Shown: positions 1 to 6,550, counted from the first letter of the stretch. The stretch is 9,587 nucleotides of DNA from DATLXH01 sp035576005 (GCA_035576005.1 DATLXH010000123.1:1-9587); one strand, 5' to 3'. Program-made: numbers and translations. Notes: a model not told the origin generated them from the letters alone.

Positions 1-1
1 T

Positions 2-78
2 TGGTGCGCCCTGAGGGGTTCGAACCCCCAACCCTCAGATCCGAAGTCTGATGCTCTATCCAGTTGAGCTAAGGGCGC
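2..78 (-). tRNA. tRNA-Arg (anticodon UCG)
   Basis: On the minus strand the sequence folds as a complete cloverleaf. The 7-bp acceptor stem GCGCCCT/AGGGCGC has discriminator A and an encoded CCA end (CCA at positions 4-2). The D-arm contains TTAGCTCAACTGGATAGAG. The anticodon stem TCAGA/TCTGA closes the 7-nt loop CTTCGGA, which gives anticodon TCG and reads CGA arginine codons. The T-arm carries the GGTTCGAACCC core. It supplies arginine for translation. It lies in the same direction as the sensory-module gene upstream of it but is separated by about 170 bp, so it is probably transcribed on its own. Confidence 0.96.
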
Positions 79-251
79 GATATTGCGGTCGGCTCGGACG
101 AGTCTATCTGCTCTCTGCCTGACCGTGCAAGGGTGATACAGCGGTTCTTTGATCGCACCGTTAAACGTCTCATCGTGGTCCGGCCGGCACTCCAGATTCC
201 CCGAGATTCGCCATCGGTCGAAACGTTGCCAGCGGCAAGGGTGTACTCACG

Positions 252-983
252 TCAGCCCTCGAAGACCACGCCGCCGTTGAACGGCAAAAGACAGATCTTC
301 ACGTTCAAAGCGAGCGGAGCAAATAGCTGGGCGGTGCCAGCTGAAATCGAGACCTTGCTGAACATGATGGTGGCAAAGAAGTCTCCCGACGGGAGGATTC
401 CGCCGAACCCCAGAACGGACTTGATCGCGTACGGCTTGACGAATTGGTCCTGCGCCGGAAGGTAAGGGCTGTCCAGAGCGTCAGCGATGTGAAAAATGTC
501 GTAGGTTTTTTCCTGAGCCTCCAGAATCCTAGACGGATCGGGACTGAGTACCGAAGGAATCGACAATCCGAGCTGGCTGATCAGTCTGGAGACCATCGGA
601 GCCTTTCTGACCATCTCTTCGCTGACCAGCGGAATGGCTCGATGCCCGTCCGAATTGTGACGGGAGTTCCACTCCGGCTTCTCGCCTCGGGTGGCCAGCA
701 GAGTCAGGCATTTCGTCGCAGGAACGATCGCAACCCCCGGCATGGCCGCGCTTGCGAAGCTCTGCAAATCCTCGTCGAGCTCCCCATACGGATGTGTCTT
801 GAAAATGCGGATCAGTCCGCACGCCGGGGGACCGTCAAATCCGACTCGCAGCTGCTCGTAAAAATAGTCGACCACATGCTGAGCCGCCTCTTCCATGCTC
901 GCGCTTCGGAGATCACGTATCTCCCGAAGTTTTGCGCGCGCACGCATCATGTCACTTGTCGTGAAGTTGGAGATGTCCAGCAC
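252..983 (-). CDS. stand-alone sensory-type domain protein (GAF/PAS-like module), 243 aa
   Basis: This is a single-module cytoplasmic protein with no signal peptide or membrane segment. I recall the conserved stretches (IFKTHPYGELD, CLTLLATRGEKPEWNSRH, PAQDQFVKPYAIKSVLGFGG, FATIMFSKVSIS, FAPLALNVKICLLPF) from the N-terminal sensory part of histidine kinases and hybrid kinases in environmental bacteria. Here that module stands alone, with no kinase, HATPase or receiver part. This assignment is from memory and the ligand is unknown. I chose the GTG at 983 because AAGGG (993-989) lies a proper 5-6 nt upstream; an in-frame GTG at 989 and a TTG at 1004 are alternatives that would add 2 or 7 residues. 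It is transcribed away from the receiver gene at 1243, so a functional link in signalling is possible. Overlapping plus-strand frames are shadows of this gene. Confidence 0.8.
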   Translation of the reverse strand: MLDISNFTTSDMMRARAKLREIRDLRSASMEEAAQHVVDYFYEQLRVGFDGPPACGLIRIFKTHPYGELDEDLQSFASAAMPGVAIVPATKCLTLLATRGEKPEWNSRHNSDGHRAIPLVSEEMVRKAPMVSRLISQLGLSIPSVLSPDPSRILEAQEKTYDIFHIADALDSPYLPAQDQFVKPYAIKSVLGFGGILPSGDFFATIMFSKVSISAGTAQLFAPLALNVKICLLPFNGGVVFEG

Positions 984-1020
984 GCTCACCCTTGTACTCG
1001 GCAATCAGGCCGAGCGCAAC

Positions 1021-1241
1021 TAACCCGCCTTTCGCACTGACCCTCGATGCCAGGGGGCGGATGGCGGCTTGCCTGCTTCGTCGTACAAAGGGCTCGTTCG
1101 ACAAGGCCGCATGTTTGCCATCACGCGCACTTTTGCTTCATGAATCGTCATCGCCGGCGCCACTGCAGCCTATTCAGGCAGATTCTGATTGTCGACACCC
1201 TCCGCAACGCCAAATCCGCGATCCCGGTGAAAAGTGCGTAA
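1021..1241. repeat. degenerate copy of the long-hairpin repeat family
   Basis: The left end TAACCCGCCTTTCGCACTG resembles the terminal repeat of the intact copies. The block 1056-1088 matches the corresponding block of the copy at 9481-9513 at 28 of 33 positions by hand count, and all five differences are transitions. The right end GTGAAAAGTGCGTAA (1227-1241) looks like an eroded right terminal repeat. The middle has diverged and I could not recover arm-to-arm pairing, so this is either a decayed copy or a divergent subfamily. It fills nearly all of the divergent intergenic region and ends next to the ATG of the response regulator at 1243, so any promoters for the two flanking genes would lie inside or next to it. 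Confidence 0.55.
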
Positions 1242-1242
1242 G

Positions 1243-1677
1243 ATGGCATTTGATATGACGGATGATGCAGCTCACCGATCTTCCTCTGCCAGCGGTCCTG
1301 CGCCTGAGAAGCCGCGTGCGCTGGTCGCGGACGACGACCTCTCCATCCGGTCGCTCGTAAAGAAGCTTCTCCAGAGGGAAGGTTACGAGGTTGACGCAGT
1401 CGAGGACGGCGTCGAGGCGGTCGAGCGGATCAGACGCCAGCAATATGCGCTCGTGATTCTCGATCTCACGATGCCGAGACTCAGCGGCAGCGGAGTGATT
1501 GAGACGATGGTTCGGGAGCAGACATCAGCTCTTCCCCGCATCGTATGCATGACAGCCGCTGGACCATCGGTAGTGGATCAGCTACCGAGAGAACACATCG
1601 AGGCTGTAATCGCCAAACCGTTCGATGTGCAGACGATTCGCGACCTCGTCTCCCTCGTTCCCAAGCCGCAGAAATGA
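1243..1677 (+). CDS. single-domain response regulator (CheY-like receiver), 144 aa
   Basis: This is a cytoplasmic phospho-acceptor protein of two-component signalling. A short polar N-terminus of about 22 residues, rich in Ser/Pro/Ala, precedes one receiver domain and nothing follows, so there is no DNA-binding or enzymatic output. Counting from the ATG at 1243, the acidic metal-binding residues are in VADDD (Asp30-Asp32). The phosphorylated Asp74 is in LVILDLTMP, Thr104 is in CMTA and Lys125 is in the IAKPFD motif. All key receiver residues are therefore present. The start is uncertain: GTG 1234 and ATG 1255 are also in frame and none has a strong Shine-Dalgarno, although GGTGA at 1226 could serve ATG 1243 at long spacing. 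It is divergent from the sensory module gene. No cognate kinase is in the window. Confidence 0.93.
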   Translation: MAFDMTDDAAHRSSSASGPAPEKPRALVADDDLSIRSLVKKLLQREGYEVDAVEDGVEAVERIRRQQYALVILDLTMPRLSGSGVIETMVREQTSALPRIVCMTAAGPSVVDQLPREHIEAVIAKPFDVQTIRDLVSLVPKPQK

Positions 1678-1743
1678 CTTCGAAGAGAGACCTGCGCGCG
1701 AGACTGCTATGACTCGCCGCGAACAGAATGGCGGTTGAAAGTC

Positions 1744-1763
1744 GGAGCAGGCATGGCTGCTCC
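1744..1763. other. short hairpin downstream of response regulator
   Basis: GGAGCAG (1744-1750) and CTGCTCC (1757-1763) form a perfect 7-bp stem around the 6-nt loop GCATGG, 66 bp after the response regulator stop. There is no T-run after it, so it is at best a weak or factor-assisted terminator for that gene. It could also be chance. Confidence 0.35.
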
Positions 1764-1780
1764 TGCTTCCTCCCGTCATA

Positions 1781-1966
1781 TTAACCCGCATTTCTCACAG
1801 ACCTTCGCCGCGAGACGACGGATAGCGGCCTGTCTCGTTCGTTGCACGGCAATTTCGCTCCTGGACATAGTGTCGACTATGCCTTCGTCGCAAAATCGCC
1901 GTGCGCCTCGCATCCAAGCCACTCTCCGCCGTTTCACGACAAAGGTCTGTGAGAAATGCGGGCTAA
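1781..1966. repeat. long-hairpin repeat, complete copy 1 (186 bp)
   Basis: Near-perfect terminal inverted repeats of 20 bp are at 1781-1800 and 1947-1966 (TAACCCGCATTTCTCACAG on the left; the right end reads GCGGGCTAA). They are followed inwards by a 21-bp block (1801-1821) that pairs with 1926-1946 except for five transitions, then by a looser middle. The centre is CATAGT (1866-1871), loop GTCG, ACTATG (1876-1881). The whole element can therefore fold into one imperfect hairpin of about 90 bp. It encodes no transposase. TA dinucleotides flank the ACCCGC core at both ends, as expected if a TA-targeting transposase moved it, but this is inference. It ends 37 bp before the chosen start of the dehydrogenase gene. 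Confidence 0.9.
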
Positions 1967-1984
1967 AGCTTCGCCCGCGCGAGC

Positions 1985-2001
1985 TCCGCATACAATGCGG
2001 A
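1985..2001 (+). promoter_or_regulatory. hairpin immediately before the dehydrogenase start codon
   Basis: TCCGCAT (1985-1991) and ATGCGGA (1995-2001) form a perfect 7-bp stem with a 3-nt ACA loop, ending 2 nt before the ATG at 2004. It would bury the only purine-rich candidate ribosome-binding sequence (CGGA) and the alternative ATG at 1995. It might modulate translation initiation, or it might be a small inverted repeat related to the ATGCGG end of the neighbouring hairpin repeat. Confidence 0.4.
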
Positions 2002-2003
2002 AC

Positions 2004-2870
2004 ATGAAAATCTCCTTTATCGGCCTCGGGGCCATGGGCTATCCGATGGCAGGACACCTGCCGGGATCGCACAAGGTCACCGTATGGAATCGTACCGATG
2101 GAGTGGCGCAACGGCACGCGAAAGAGTTCGGATCTCACGCTGCCGAATCACTCGCCGAATGCGCCAACGCCGAGGTCGTTATCTCGATTTTGCCGACGAG
2201 TGTTGAGGTGAATGGAATCGTCGAGCGGCTACTGCCGCACCTCGAGAGAGGTACCCTCTGGATCGACGCGACGAGCGGAGAGCCGGAGATGGCGCGGGAC
2301 ACTGCTGCAACGCTTGCCGCGGCGGGTGTCGGGTTCGTCGATGCGCCTGTCACCGGTGGCGTGCCTGGCGCGGAGAAGGGAACACTCACGGTCATGATGG
2401 GCGGAGCCGCGGATGATGCGGAGCGAGCGACGGAAATCATGAAAGCCTACGGGGCGAAGATTTTTCACGTGGGTGGAATCGGTACCGGCAATGCGATCAA
2501 GGCGATGGCGAATACGATGATGGCGACCAACATGCTAATTGCCGCCGAGTGCCTCTACTCGCTTCGGAAGCTGGGATTCGACATGAAGCTCGCGCTCGAT
2601 GTGCTCAATGCGGGAAGTGGGCGATCGAACGTCTCTGAGAATCTTCTGCCGAAGCGGCTGGTCGACGGCGAGTGGCCGGCGACATTCAAGCTCTGGTTGC
2701 TCGACAAGGATGTGAGGATCGCGACTTCGATCATGCACGATCAGCATCTGAGCGCGCCGATCGCGAACCTCGCGTCCCAGCTCTACACGGCTGCACTGCG
2801 GGAGAAGCCGGACAGCGATTACATCGAGATCGTAAAGTTCGTCGCCGCGCTCAATGGGGAGGAGTGGTGA
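2004..2870 (+). CDS. NAD(P)-dependent beta-hydroxyacid dehydrogenase (3-hydroxyisobutyrate dehydrogenase / glyoxylate reductase family)
   Basis: This 288-aa cytoplasmic oxidoreductase, of normal family length, interconverts a beta-hydroxyacid and its aldehyde or keto form with NAD(P). The N-terminal Rossmann fold starts at once with the GLGAMG dinucleotide loop (residues 7-12). NR (29-30) follows the second strand, and an Arg there often favours NADP(H) in the glyoxylate/succinic semialdehyde reductase branch. The substrate motif reads DAPVTGG (113-119), with Thr117 where Ser is usual. The catalytic lysine is Lys166 in GNAIKAMAN, with Asn170 following. The helical C-terminal domain ends in FVAALNGEEW. 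I chose ATG 2004 because homologues begin with a short stretch before GLGxMG; the upstream in-frame ATGs at 1956 (inside the repeat) and 1995 look unnatural. The exact substrate cannot be read from sequence. Confidence 0.92.
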   Translation: MKISFIGLGAMGYPMAGHLPGSHKVTVWNRTDGVAQRHAKEFGSHAAESLAECANAEVVISILPTSVEVNGIVERLLPHLERGTLWIDATSGEPEMARDTAATLAAAGVGFVDAPVTGGVPGAEKGTLTVMMGGAADDAERATEIMKAYGAKIFHVGGIGTGNAIKAMANTMMATNMLIAAECLYSLRKLGFDMKLALDVLNAGSGRSNVSENLLPKRLVDGEWPATFKLWLLDKDVRIATSIMHDQHLSAPIANLASQLYTAALREKPDSDYIEIVKFVAALNGEEW

Positions 2871-2876
2871 AGTAGA

Positions 2877-2912
2877 GGAGCGGCGGTACGGCCGCTTCGA
2901 AGGCGGCGCTCC
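2877..2912. repeat. GC-rich hairpin element between dehydrogenase gene and lepA
   Basis: Just after the dehydrogenase stop, GGAGCG (2877-2882) pairs with CGCTCC (2907-2912). Inside it, alternative stems AGCGGC/GCCGCT (2879-2884 with 2891-2896) and GCCGC/GCGGC (2891-2895 with 2903-2907) can form, giving a branched or switching structure. No T-run follows, so it is not a canonical terminator. The composition resembles short intergenic repeats of high-GC bacteria, but only one copy lies in this window. Confidence 0.4.
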
Positions 2913-2998
2913 GGAACCCGGTGGGATGACTTTCGCTCTCTGAGCTGTTCCTAGCTCCTCGAACCCCACCTTTGAGGACGTTTCTCACCTTCCAACCA

Positions 2999-4798
2999 AT
3001 GCCTGACCAGAAAAGCATCCGCAACTTCTCCATCATCGCGCACATCGATCATGGAAAAACGACCCTGTCTGACCGGCTTCTCCAGAGGACCGGCGCGGTC
3101 GAACTGCGCGAGATGGGCGAGCAGATGCTCGACGACATGGACATCGAGCGGGAGCGCGGAATCACGATCAAGGCTCGCGCGGTGACGATCAACTACAAAG
3201 CGAACGACGGTGAGGTCTACACCTTCAACCTCATTGACACTCCCGGACACGTCGACTTTACCTATGAAGTGAGTCGCAGTCTTGCCGCCTGCGAAGGGGC
3301 GATTCTCGTTGTCGACGCAACGCAGGGCGTCGAGGCACAGACGCTGGCGAACAGCTACCTCGCCATCCAGAACAACCTCGATATCCTCACGGTGATCAAC
3401 AAGGTCGATCTCCCTTCCGCCGAACCGGAACGAGTGCGGGAGCAGATCGAGAATGTCATCGGACTCGACGCCAAAGATGCAGTCCTGGCTTCGGCTAAGT
3501 CGGGGATTGGTGTCGAGGAGATTCTCGAGAAAATCGTCTCGCACTTTCCGGCGCCCAAGGGCGACCTGAACGCACCCTTTCGCGCGCTGCTTTTCGATTC
3601 CTGGTACGACTCCTATCGCGGAGTCATGATCTTCATCCGCGTCATCGACGGCACCGTGCGGAAAGGAACGAAGGTCAAATTTCTCTCGACTGGCCGGATC
3701 TACGAGGTCACGTCGATGGGGATCTTTACTCCAAAAGCGCGTGAAGTGGACAGTCTGTCGGCCGGTGAAGTCGGATTCATTGCCGGCAACATCAAAGACA
3801 TCGTTCAGGCCAAGATCGGCGACACGGTCACCGAAGCTGGCGCAGCTGCCGTCGAGCCACTGCCAGGCTTCGAAGAAGTGAAGTCGATGGTCTTCGCCGG
3901 GATTTTCCCGATCAACTCAGAAGATTACGAAGCCCTGCGCGATGCAGTGGGCAAGCTCAAGCTCAACGATGCGTCTTTCAGTTTCGAGCCTGAGACTTCG
4001 CTGGCGCTCGGTTTTGGTTTTCGCTGCGGGTTTCTCGGGCTGTTGCACATGGAAATCATCCAGGAACGCCTCGAGCGCGAGTTCAATCTCGAGCTCCTGA
4101 CGTCGGCGCCGGGCGTTAGATATCGTGTGACCACCACGGCGGGCGATGTCGTCGAGATCGAGAATCCGCAGAAGATGCCTGATCCGTCGAATATCCGCTC
4201 GATCGAGGAACCGATGATCGAAGCAACGATTCTGACGACCGACGAGTTCGTAGGGCCGATTCTTGCGCTGGCCATCGATCGCCGCGGGATCCAGCGGAAG
4301 CTCGAGTACGTGAGCTCCAATCGCGTGATGATCGTTTACGAGTTGCCGCTCAACGAGGTGATCCTCGATTTTTTTGACAAGCTCAAATCGATTTCTCGCG
4401 GTTACGCCTCACTCGATTACCAGATTCTCGGCTACAAGGAGAGTGACCTGGTCAAGATGGACATCCTCATCAACGGCGAGCCGCTCGATGCACTCTCTCT
4501 CATCGTTCACAAGGAGAAGGCGTTTCCCCGAGGCAAGTTGCTGGCCGAGAAGATGAAGGAATTCATTCCGCGGCAGCAGTACGAGGTGGCAATCCAGGCT
4601 TCGATCGGGAATCGGGTCGTGGCGAGAGAGACCGTCAAGGCAATGCGCAAGGACGTGCTCGCGAAATGTTACGGCGGCGACATCTCCCGTAAGAGAAAGC
4701 TCCTCGAGAAGCAGAAAGAGGGAAAGAAACGGATGAAGAGGGTCGGGAAGGTGGAGATCCCTCAGGAAGCATTTCTGGCTGTCTTGAAGATCGATTGA
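2999..4798 (+). CDS. lepA: elongation factor 4 (EF4/LepA), ribosome-associated GTPase
   Basis: LepA is a translational GTPase that binds the ribosome and acts on stalled or mis-translocated complexes or on subunit biogenesis. The 599-aa product has the standard family length. The GTPase motifs are intact: G1 AHIDHGKT (14-21), G2 RERGITIK (51-58), G3 DTPGH (80-84), G4 NKVD (134-137) and G5 SAKSG (165-169). After these come the beta-barrel and EF-G-like domains and the LepA-specific C-terminal domain, with the basic stretch SRKRKLLEKQKEGKKRMKRV near the end. G1 has Thr where many LepA proteins have Ser, an equivalent Mg ligand. I chose ATG 2999 because MPDQKSIRNFSIIAHIDHGK matches the usual start. 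A TTG at 2972 would add nine unlikely residues. No good Shine-Dalgarno precedes 2999; GAGGA at 2974 is about 20 nt away. The gene appears to be monocistronic or loosely linked to the following lipoprotein gene. Confidence 0.97.
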   Translation: MPDQKSIRNFSIIAHIDHGKTTLSDRLLQRTGAVELREMGEQMLDDMDIERERGITIKARAVTINYKANDGEVYTFNLIDTPGHVDFTYEVSRSLAACEGAILVVDATQGVEAQTLANSYLAIQNNLDILTVINKVDLPSAEPERVREQIENVIGLDAKDAVLASAKSGIGVEEILEKIVSHFPAPKGDLNAPFRALLFDSWYDSYRGVMIFIRVIDGTVRKGTKVKFLSTGRIYEVTSMGIFTPKAREVDSLSAGEVGFIAGNIKDIVQAKIGDTVTEAGAAAVEPLPGFEEVKSMVFAGIFPINSEDYEALRDAVGKLKLNDASFSFEPETSLALGFGFRCGFLGLLHMEIIQERLEREFNLELLTSAPGVRYRVTTTAGDVVEIENPQKMPDPSNIRSIEEPMIEATILTTDEFVGPILALAIDRRGIQRKLEYVSSNRVMIVYELPLNEVILDFFDKLKSISRGYASLDYQILGYKESDLVKMDILINGEPLDALSLIVHKEKAFPRGKLLAEKMKEFIPRQQYEVAIQASIGNRVVARETVKAMRKDVLAKCYGGDISRKRKLLEKQKEGKKRMKRVGKVEIPQEAFLAVLKID

Positions 4799-4800
4799 TG

Positions 4801-4812
4801 CCGCATATGCGG
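4801..4812. other. perfect 12-bp palindrome after lepA
   Basis: CCGCATATGCGG begins 2 nt after the lepA stop codon. It is a perfect palindrome with no central spacer, so it cannot form a normal RNA hairpin loop without melting its centre, and no T-run follows. It could be a protein-binding site or chance. It contains the same ATGCGG core that ends the long-hairpin repeats. Confidence 0.25.
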
Positions 4813-4864
4813 GGGCAATGGGGTCCGCGCTCGTCGCCGTACCCGTTGTTCGAGGAGGAAGTGA

Positions 4865-5491
4865 GTGAGATTCCCGAACCTCTCTATAGCCGTTTTGATC
4901 GCGCTCTCCGCGCTCGGTTGCAGCACGACGAGGCAGGTTGATCCTGATGAGCCGAAACGCCTCATGGGTCAGGAAAGTGACGTGCGGGTAAACGCGCAGA
5001 TCGGGAGTGACACGCTCACAGCCAGCGCGGCAATAGGACTGACGTATGAGATCGAGAATCGACGGGCGACGGCGATTGCAGTTGCTGACCTGATACCGGA
5101 CAGCTCATTCGATCCGGATAGTCGGACCATCACGATCGGAATCGGTTCGGAGGTTCCGGGCAATGAGACCATTCCTCGACTGATTCTCATCGCGTCGGGG
5201 GAGAAGAGAGCGTTCAGTGCCGGTGCGCGAGTCAATGTTCCCGCACGGGTGGATGGAGGTCAGGTGAGACCTCAGTACCTGCGGGTTCGAGTCAATTTTC
5301 TCACCGACGTGGAACCATTTCGCGCGCTCATCGGAATTCCTGAACGGATCATTCGTGACCCGAAGCTCGCCGCGGATCTTTTCCCCAGGTGGGTCGACAC
5401 GAATGACAGCGTAATGACCAATGCGATTCCCATCACCTGGGAACTCTCGCAGTCCGAGACTTCGGCGGAGCAACCACTACGACGGCGCTGA
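4865..5491 (+). CDS. putative lipoprotein of unknown function, 208 aa
   Basis: The N-terminus MRFPNLSIAVLIALSALGC is a lipoprotein signal: one Arg, a hydrophobic core, then SALGC with the lipidation Cys19. The protein is therefore expected at the outer face of the inner membrane or in the outer membrane. The mature part is mostly beta-strand-like, with alternating hydrophobic and polar residues. It includes LTYEIENRRATAIAVADL and TITIGIGSEVPG, which suggest an immunoglobulin-like or beta-sandwich fold (inference). I recognise no family or catalytic motif. The start is GTG at 4865, supported by a strong AGGAGG (4853-4858) six nt upstream. It lies 66 bp after lepA, possibly transcribed with it, and converges on the STAS gene with only 24 bp between the stop codons. 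Confidence 0.82.
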   Translation: MRFPNLSIAVLIALSALGCSTTRQVDPDEPKRLMGQESDVRVNAQIGSDTLTASAAIGLTYEIENRRATAIAVADLIPDSSFDPDSRTITIGIGSEVPGNETIPRLILIASGEKRAFSAGARVNVPARVDGGQVRPQYLRVRVNFLTDVEPFRALIGIPERIIRDPKLAADLFPRWVDTNDSVMTNAIPITWELSQSETSAEQPLRRR

Positions 5492-5515
5492 AGGGCCAGG
5501 GATCAACGCTTTCGC

Positions 5516-5851
5516 TCAGAAACTTTTCAAAGCTTCCTGCTCGTCCTCGTAGACCTCGAACACGGTGATGAGCTGCGTGACCTGCAGCAGATCGGTTACC
5601 TTCGCTGGCAAATGAAGCAGCTTCAGTTTGCCACCGCGGTTCGTGGCGGTCGTGAAGGAACCTACGAGCTCACCAATCCCGGAGGAGTCGATCGTCGTCA
5701 CTCCCTTCATGTCGAGAAGGATCTTGGTTTTACCGTCCTTGAGGCAGTCTCCGATGATGTCGCGGAGTTGAGAGTCTCCCGATCCAATCGTGATTTTCCC
5801 CTGGAGGTTGATGATCTCAACCCCGTCGACAGTGCGTGTACTGGTTTTCAT
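5516..5851 (-). CDS. STAS-domain anti-anti-sigma factor (RsbV/SpoIIAA type), 111 aa
   Basis: This single STAS-domain protein acts as the antagonist in partner switching. When unphosphorylated it binds the anti-sigma kinase and frees the sigma factor or other target. The signature is VTTIDSSGIGEL around residues 51-62, where one of Ser56/Ser57 is the expected phosphorylation site of the partner kinase. The N-terminal strands VDGVEIINLQGKIT and the C-terminal helix VFEVYEDEQEAL fit the family, and the length is normal. The ATG at 5851 has an excellent AAGGAGA six nt upstream. It follows the RsbW-type kinase gene on the same strand by 72 bp, so the two are probably co-transcribed, although the STAS gene's strong ribosome site would allow higher expression. 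Confidence 0.93.
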   Translation of the reverse strand: MKTSTRTVDGVEIINLQGKITIGSGDSQLRDIIGDCLKDGKTKILLDMKGVTTIDSSGIGELVGSFTTATNRGGKLKLLHLPAKVTDLLQVTQLITVFEVYEDEQEALKSF

Positions 5852-5923
5852 GAGTAATCTCCTTTGCTTGCAATGCTTCGGCTTGTCAGGTCAGGTCTTT
5901 GAATGTCGCAGCAGCTGATCACT

Positions 5924-6364
5924 TCACTGCGTGTCGGACTTTTGCGTGAGGTTCTTGGTCATGACTAGTTGCGTGCCCCCCGCGGGAGTGAATGTGTAAT
6001 CGACTTCATCCATGAAAGTTTTCATGTAGAAGATGCCGCGCCCACTGGTCTTCATGAGATTTTGCGGGCTGAGGGGGTCGCTTACTTTGCCGGGATCGAA
6101 CCCGTCTCCCTCATCCGATATCACGATTGCCAGCTGTGTCCCCTTCAGATCGAAGATCGCAAAAACCTTCTTTCTGACATCGAGTTTATTTCCATGTTTG
6201 ATCGCATTCGCTACACCTTCGCGCACGGCCATACCAATCCAGTGCGAGCCGTCGTCGTCAAGACCGGCGGTTTCGCAGAGGTGTTCAGCGATCACCTGAA
6301 CAAGCTCAATGTTCTCAAACCTGCTGCTGATGGTGATCTCGACCCGCTCGGACTCTGATTCCAT
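5924..6364 (-). CDS. RsbW/SpoIIAB-type anti-sigma serine kinase (HATPase_c), 146 aa
   Basis: This GHKL-fold ATP-binding protein is expected to hold a sigma factor or regulator inactive and to phosphorylate the neighbouring STAS protein on serine. The N-box is AVREGVANAIKHGN (residues 46-59, with Glu49 and Asn53). The G1 box is DEGDGFDP (84-91) and the glycine-rich G2 loop is SGRGIFYMKTFMDEV (107-121). The complete ATP site implies an active kinase rather than a decayed one. No membrane segment or sensor domain is attached. The ATG at 6364 lacks a clear Shine-Dalgarno and sits close to a candidate promoter, so translation may start from a very short leader. It is the first gene of the kinase-STAS pair. 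No sigma factor, RsbT-like kinase or PP2C phosphatase gene is adjacent. Confidence 0.92.
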   Translation of the reverse strand: MESESERVEITISSRFENIELVQVIAEHLCETAGLDDDGSHWIGMAVREGVANAIKHGNKLDVRKKVFAIFDLKGTQLAIVISDEGDGFDPGKVSDPLSPQNLMKTSGRGIFYMKTFMDEVDYTFTPAGGTQLVMTKNLTQKSDTQ

Positions 6365-6379
6365 TTGTGAGTGACCGGC

Positions 6380-6409
6380 ATTCTAGAAGAACAAAAGTCT
6401 CTCTTTCAA
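6380..6409 (-). promoter_or_regulatory. candidate sigma70-type promoter for the anti-sigma kinase/STAS pair
   Basis: On the minus strand, TTGAAA (6409-6404) and TAGAAT (6385-6380) are separated by 18 nt and point toward the kinase gene. They match the consensus hexamers at 4 of 6 and 5 of 6 positions. The predicted start point would leave only about 8-10 nt of leader before the ATG at 6364. Evidence is motif only. Confidence 0.45.
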
Positions 6410-6478
6410 GAAATTACGAGAAATCGGGGCGGTCCGGCCATCAAATACGGGATCTCCCACGCCATAGGAGGTCATGAT

Positions 6479-6494
6479 TGCGGCCTGGGCCGCA
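6479..6494. other. GC-rich perfect hairpin
   Basis: TGCGGCC and GGCCGCA pair perfectly around a 2-nt TG centre in the intergenic space between the kinase promoter and hairpin-repeat copy 2. There is no T-run on either strand. It could be a small inverted repeat or a protein-binding site. The rest of 6410-6525 shows nothing recognisable. Confidence 0.3.
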
Positions 6495-6525
6495 CTCCAA
6501 AAGAGGAAGTTGCGTCGTCTGCATG

Positions 6526-6550
6526 GCGGGTTAACCCTGGGTTAACCCGC
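6526..6550. repeat. junction palindrome at the left end of repeat copy 2
   Basis: GCGGGTTAACCC (6526-6537), T, GGGTTAACCCGC (6539-6550) is a perfect 12-bp inverted repeat. Its right half is the left terminus of repeat copy 2. Its left half looks like the right terminus of another copy of the same family, so this may be a head-to-tail remnant or an insertion into a site resembling the element's own end. Confidence 0.7.

Noticed and set aside
101..130. Possible promoter for the tRNA (TTGCAC, 18 nt, TAGACT on the minus strand)
   Set aside because: Only about 3 and 4 of 6 consensus matches, too weak to annotate, although the position would be suitable.
226..238. Small stem TTGCC/GGCAA just downstream of the sensory-module gene as a terminator
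   Set aside because: The stem is only 5 bp and no T-run follows on the minus strand.
444..1040. 198-aa plus-strand frame opposite the sensory-module gene
   Set aside because: It lies antisense to a protein with recognisable conserved stretches, and its own translation is low in structure and rich in Arg/Ser like other shadows.
2951..3544. 197-aa minus-strand frame inside lepA
   Set aside because: It is the antisense shadow of the unambiguous LepA GTPase domain.
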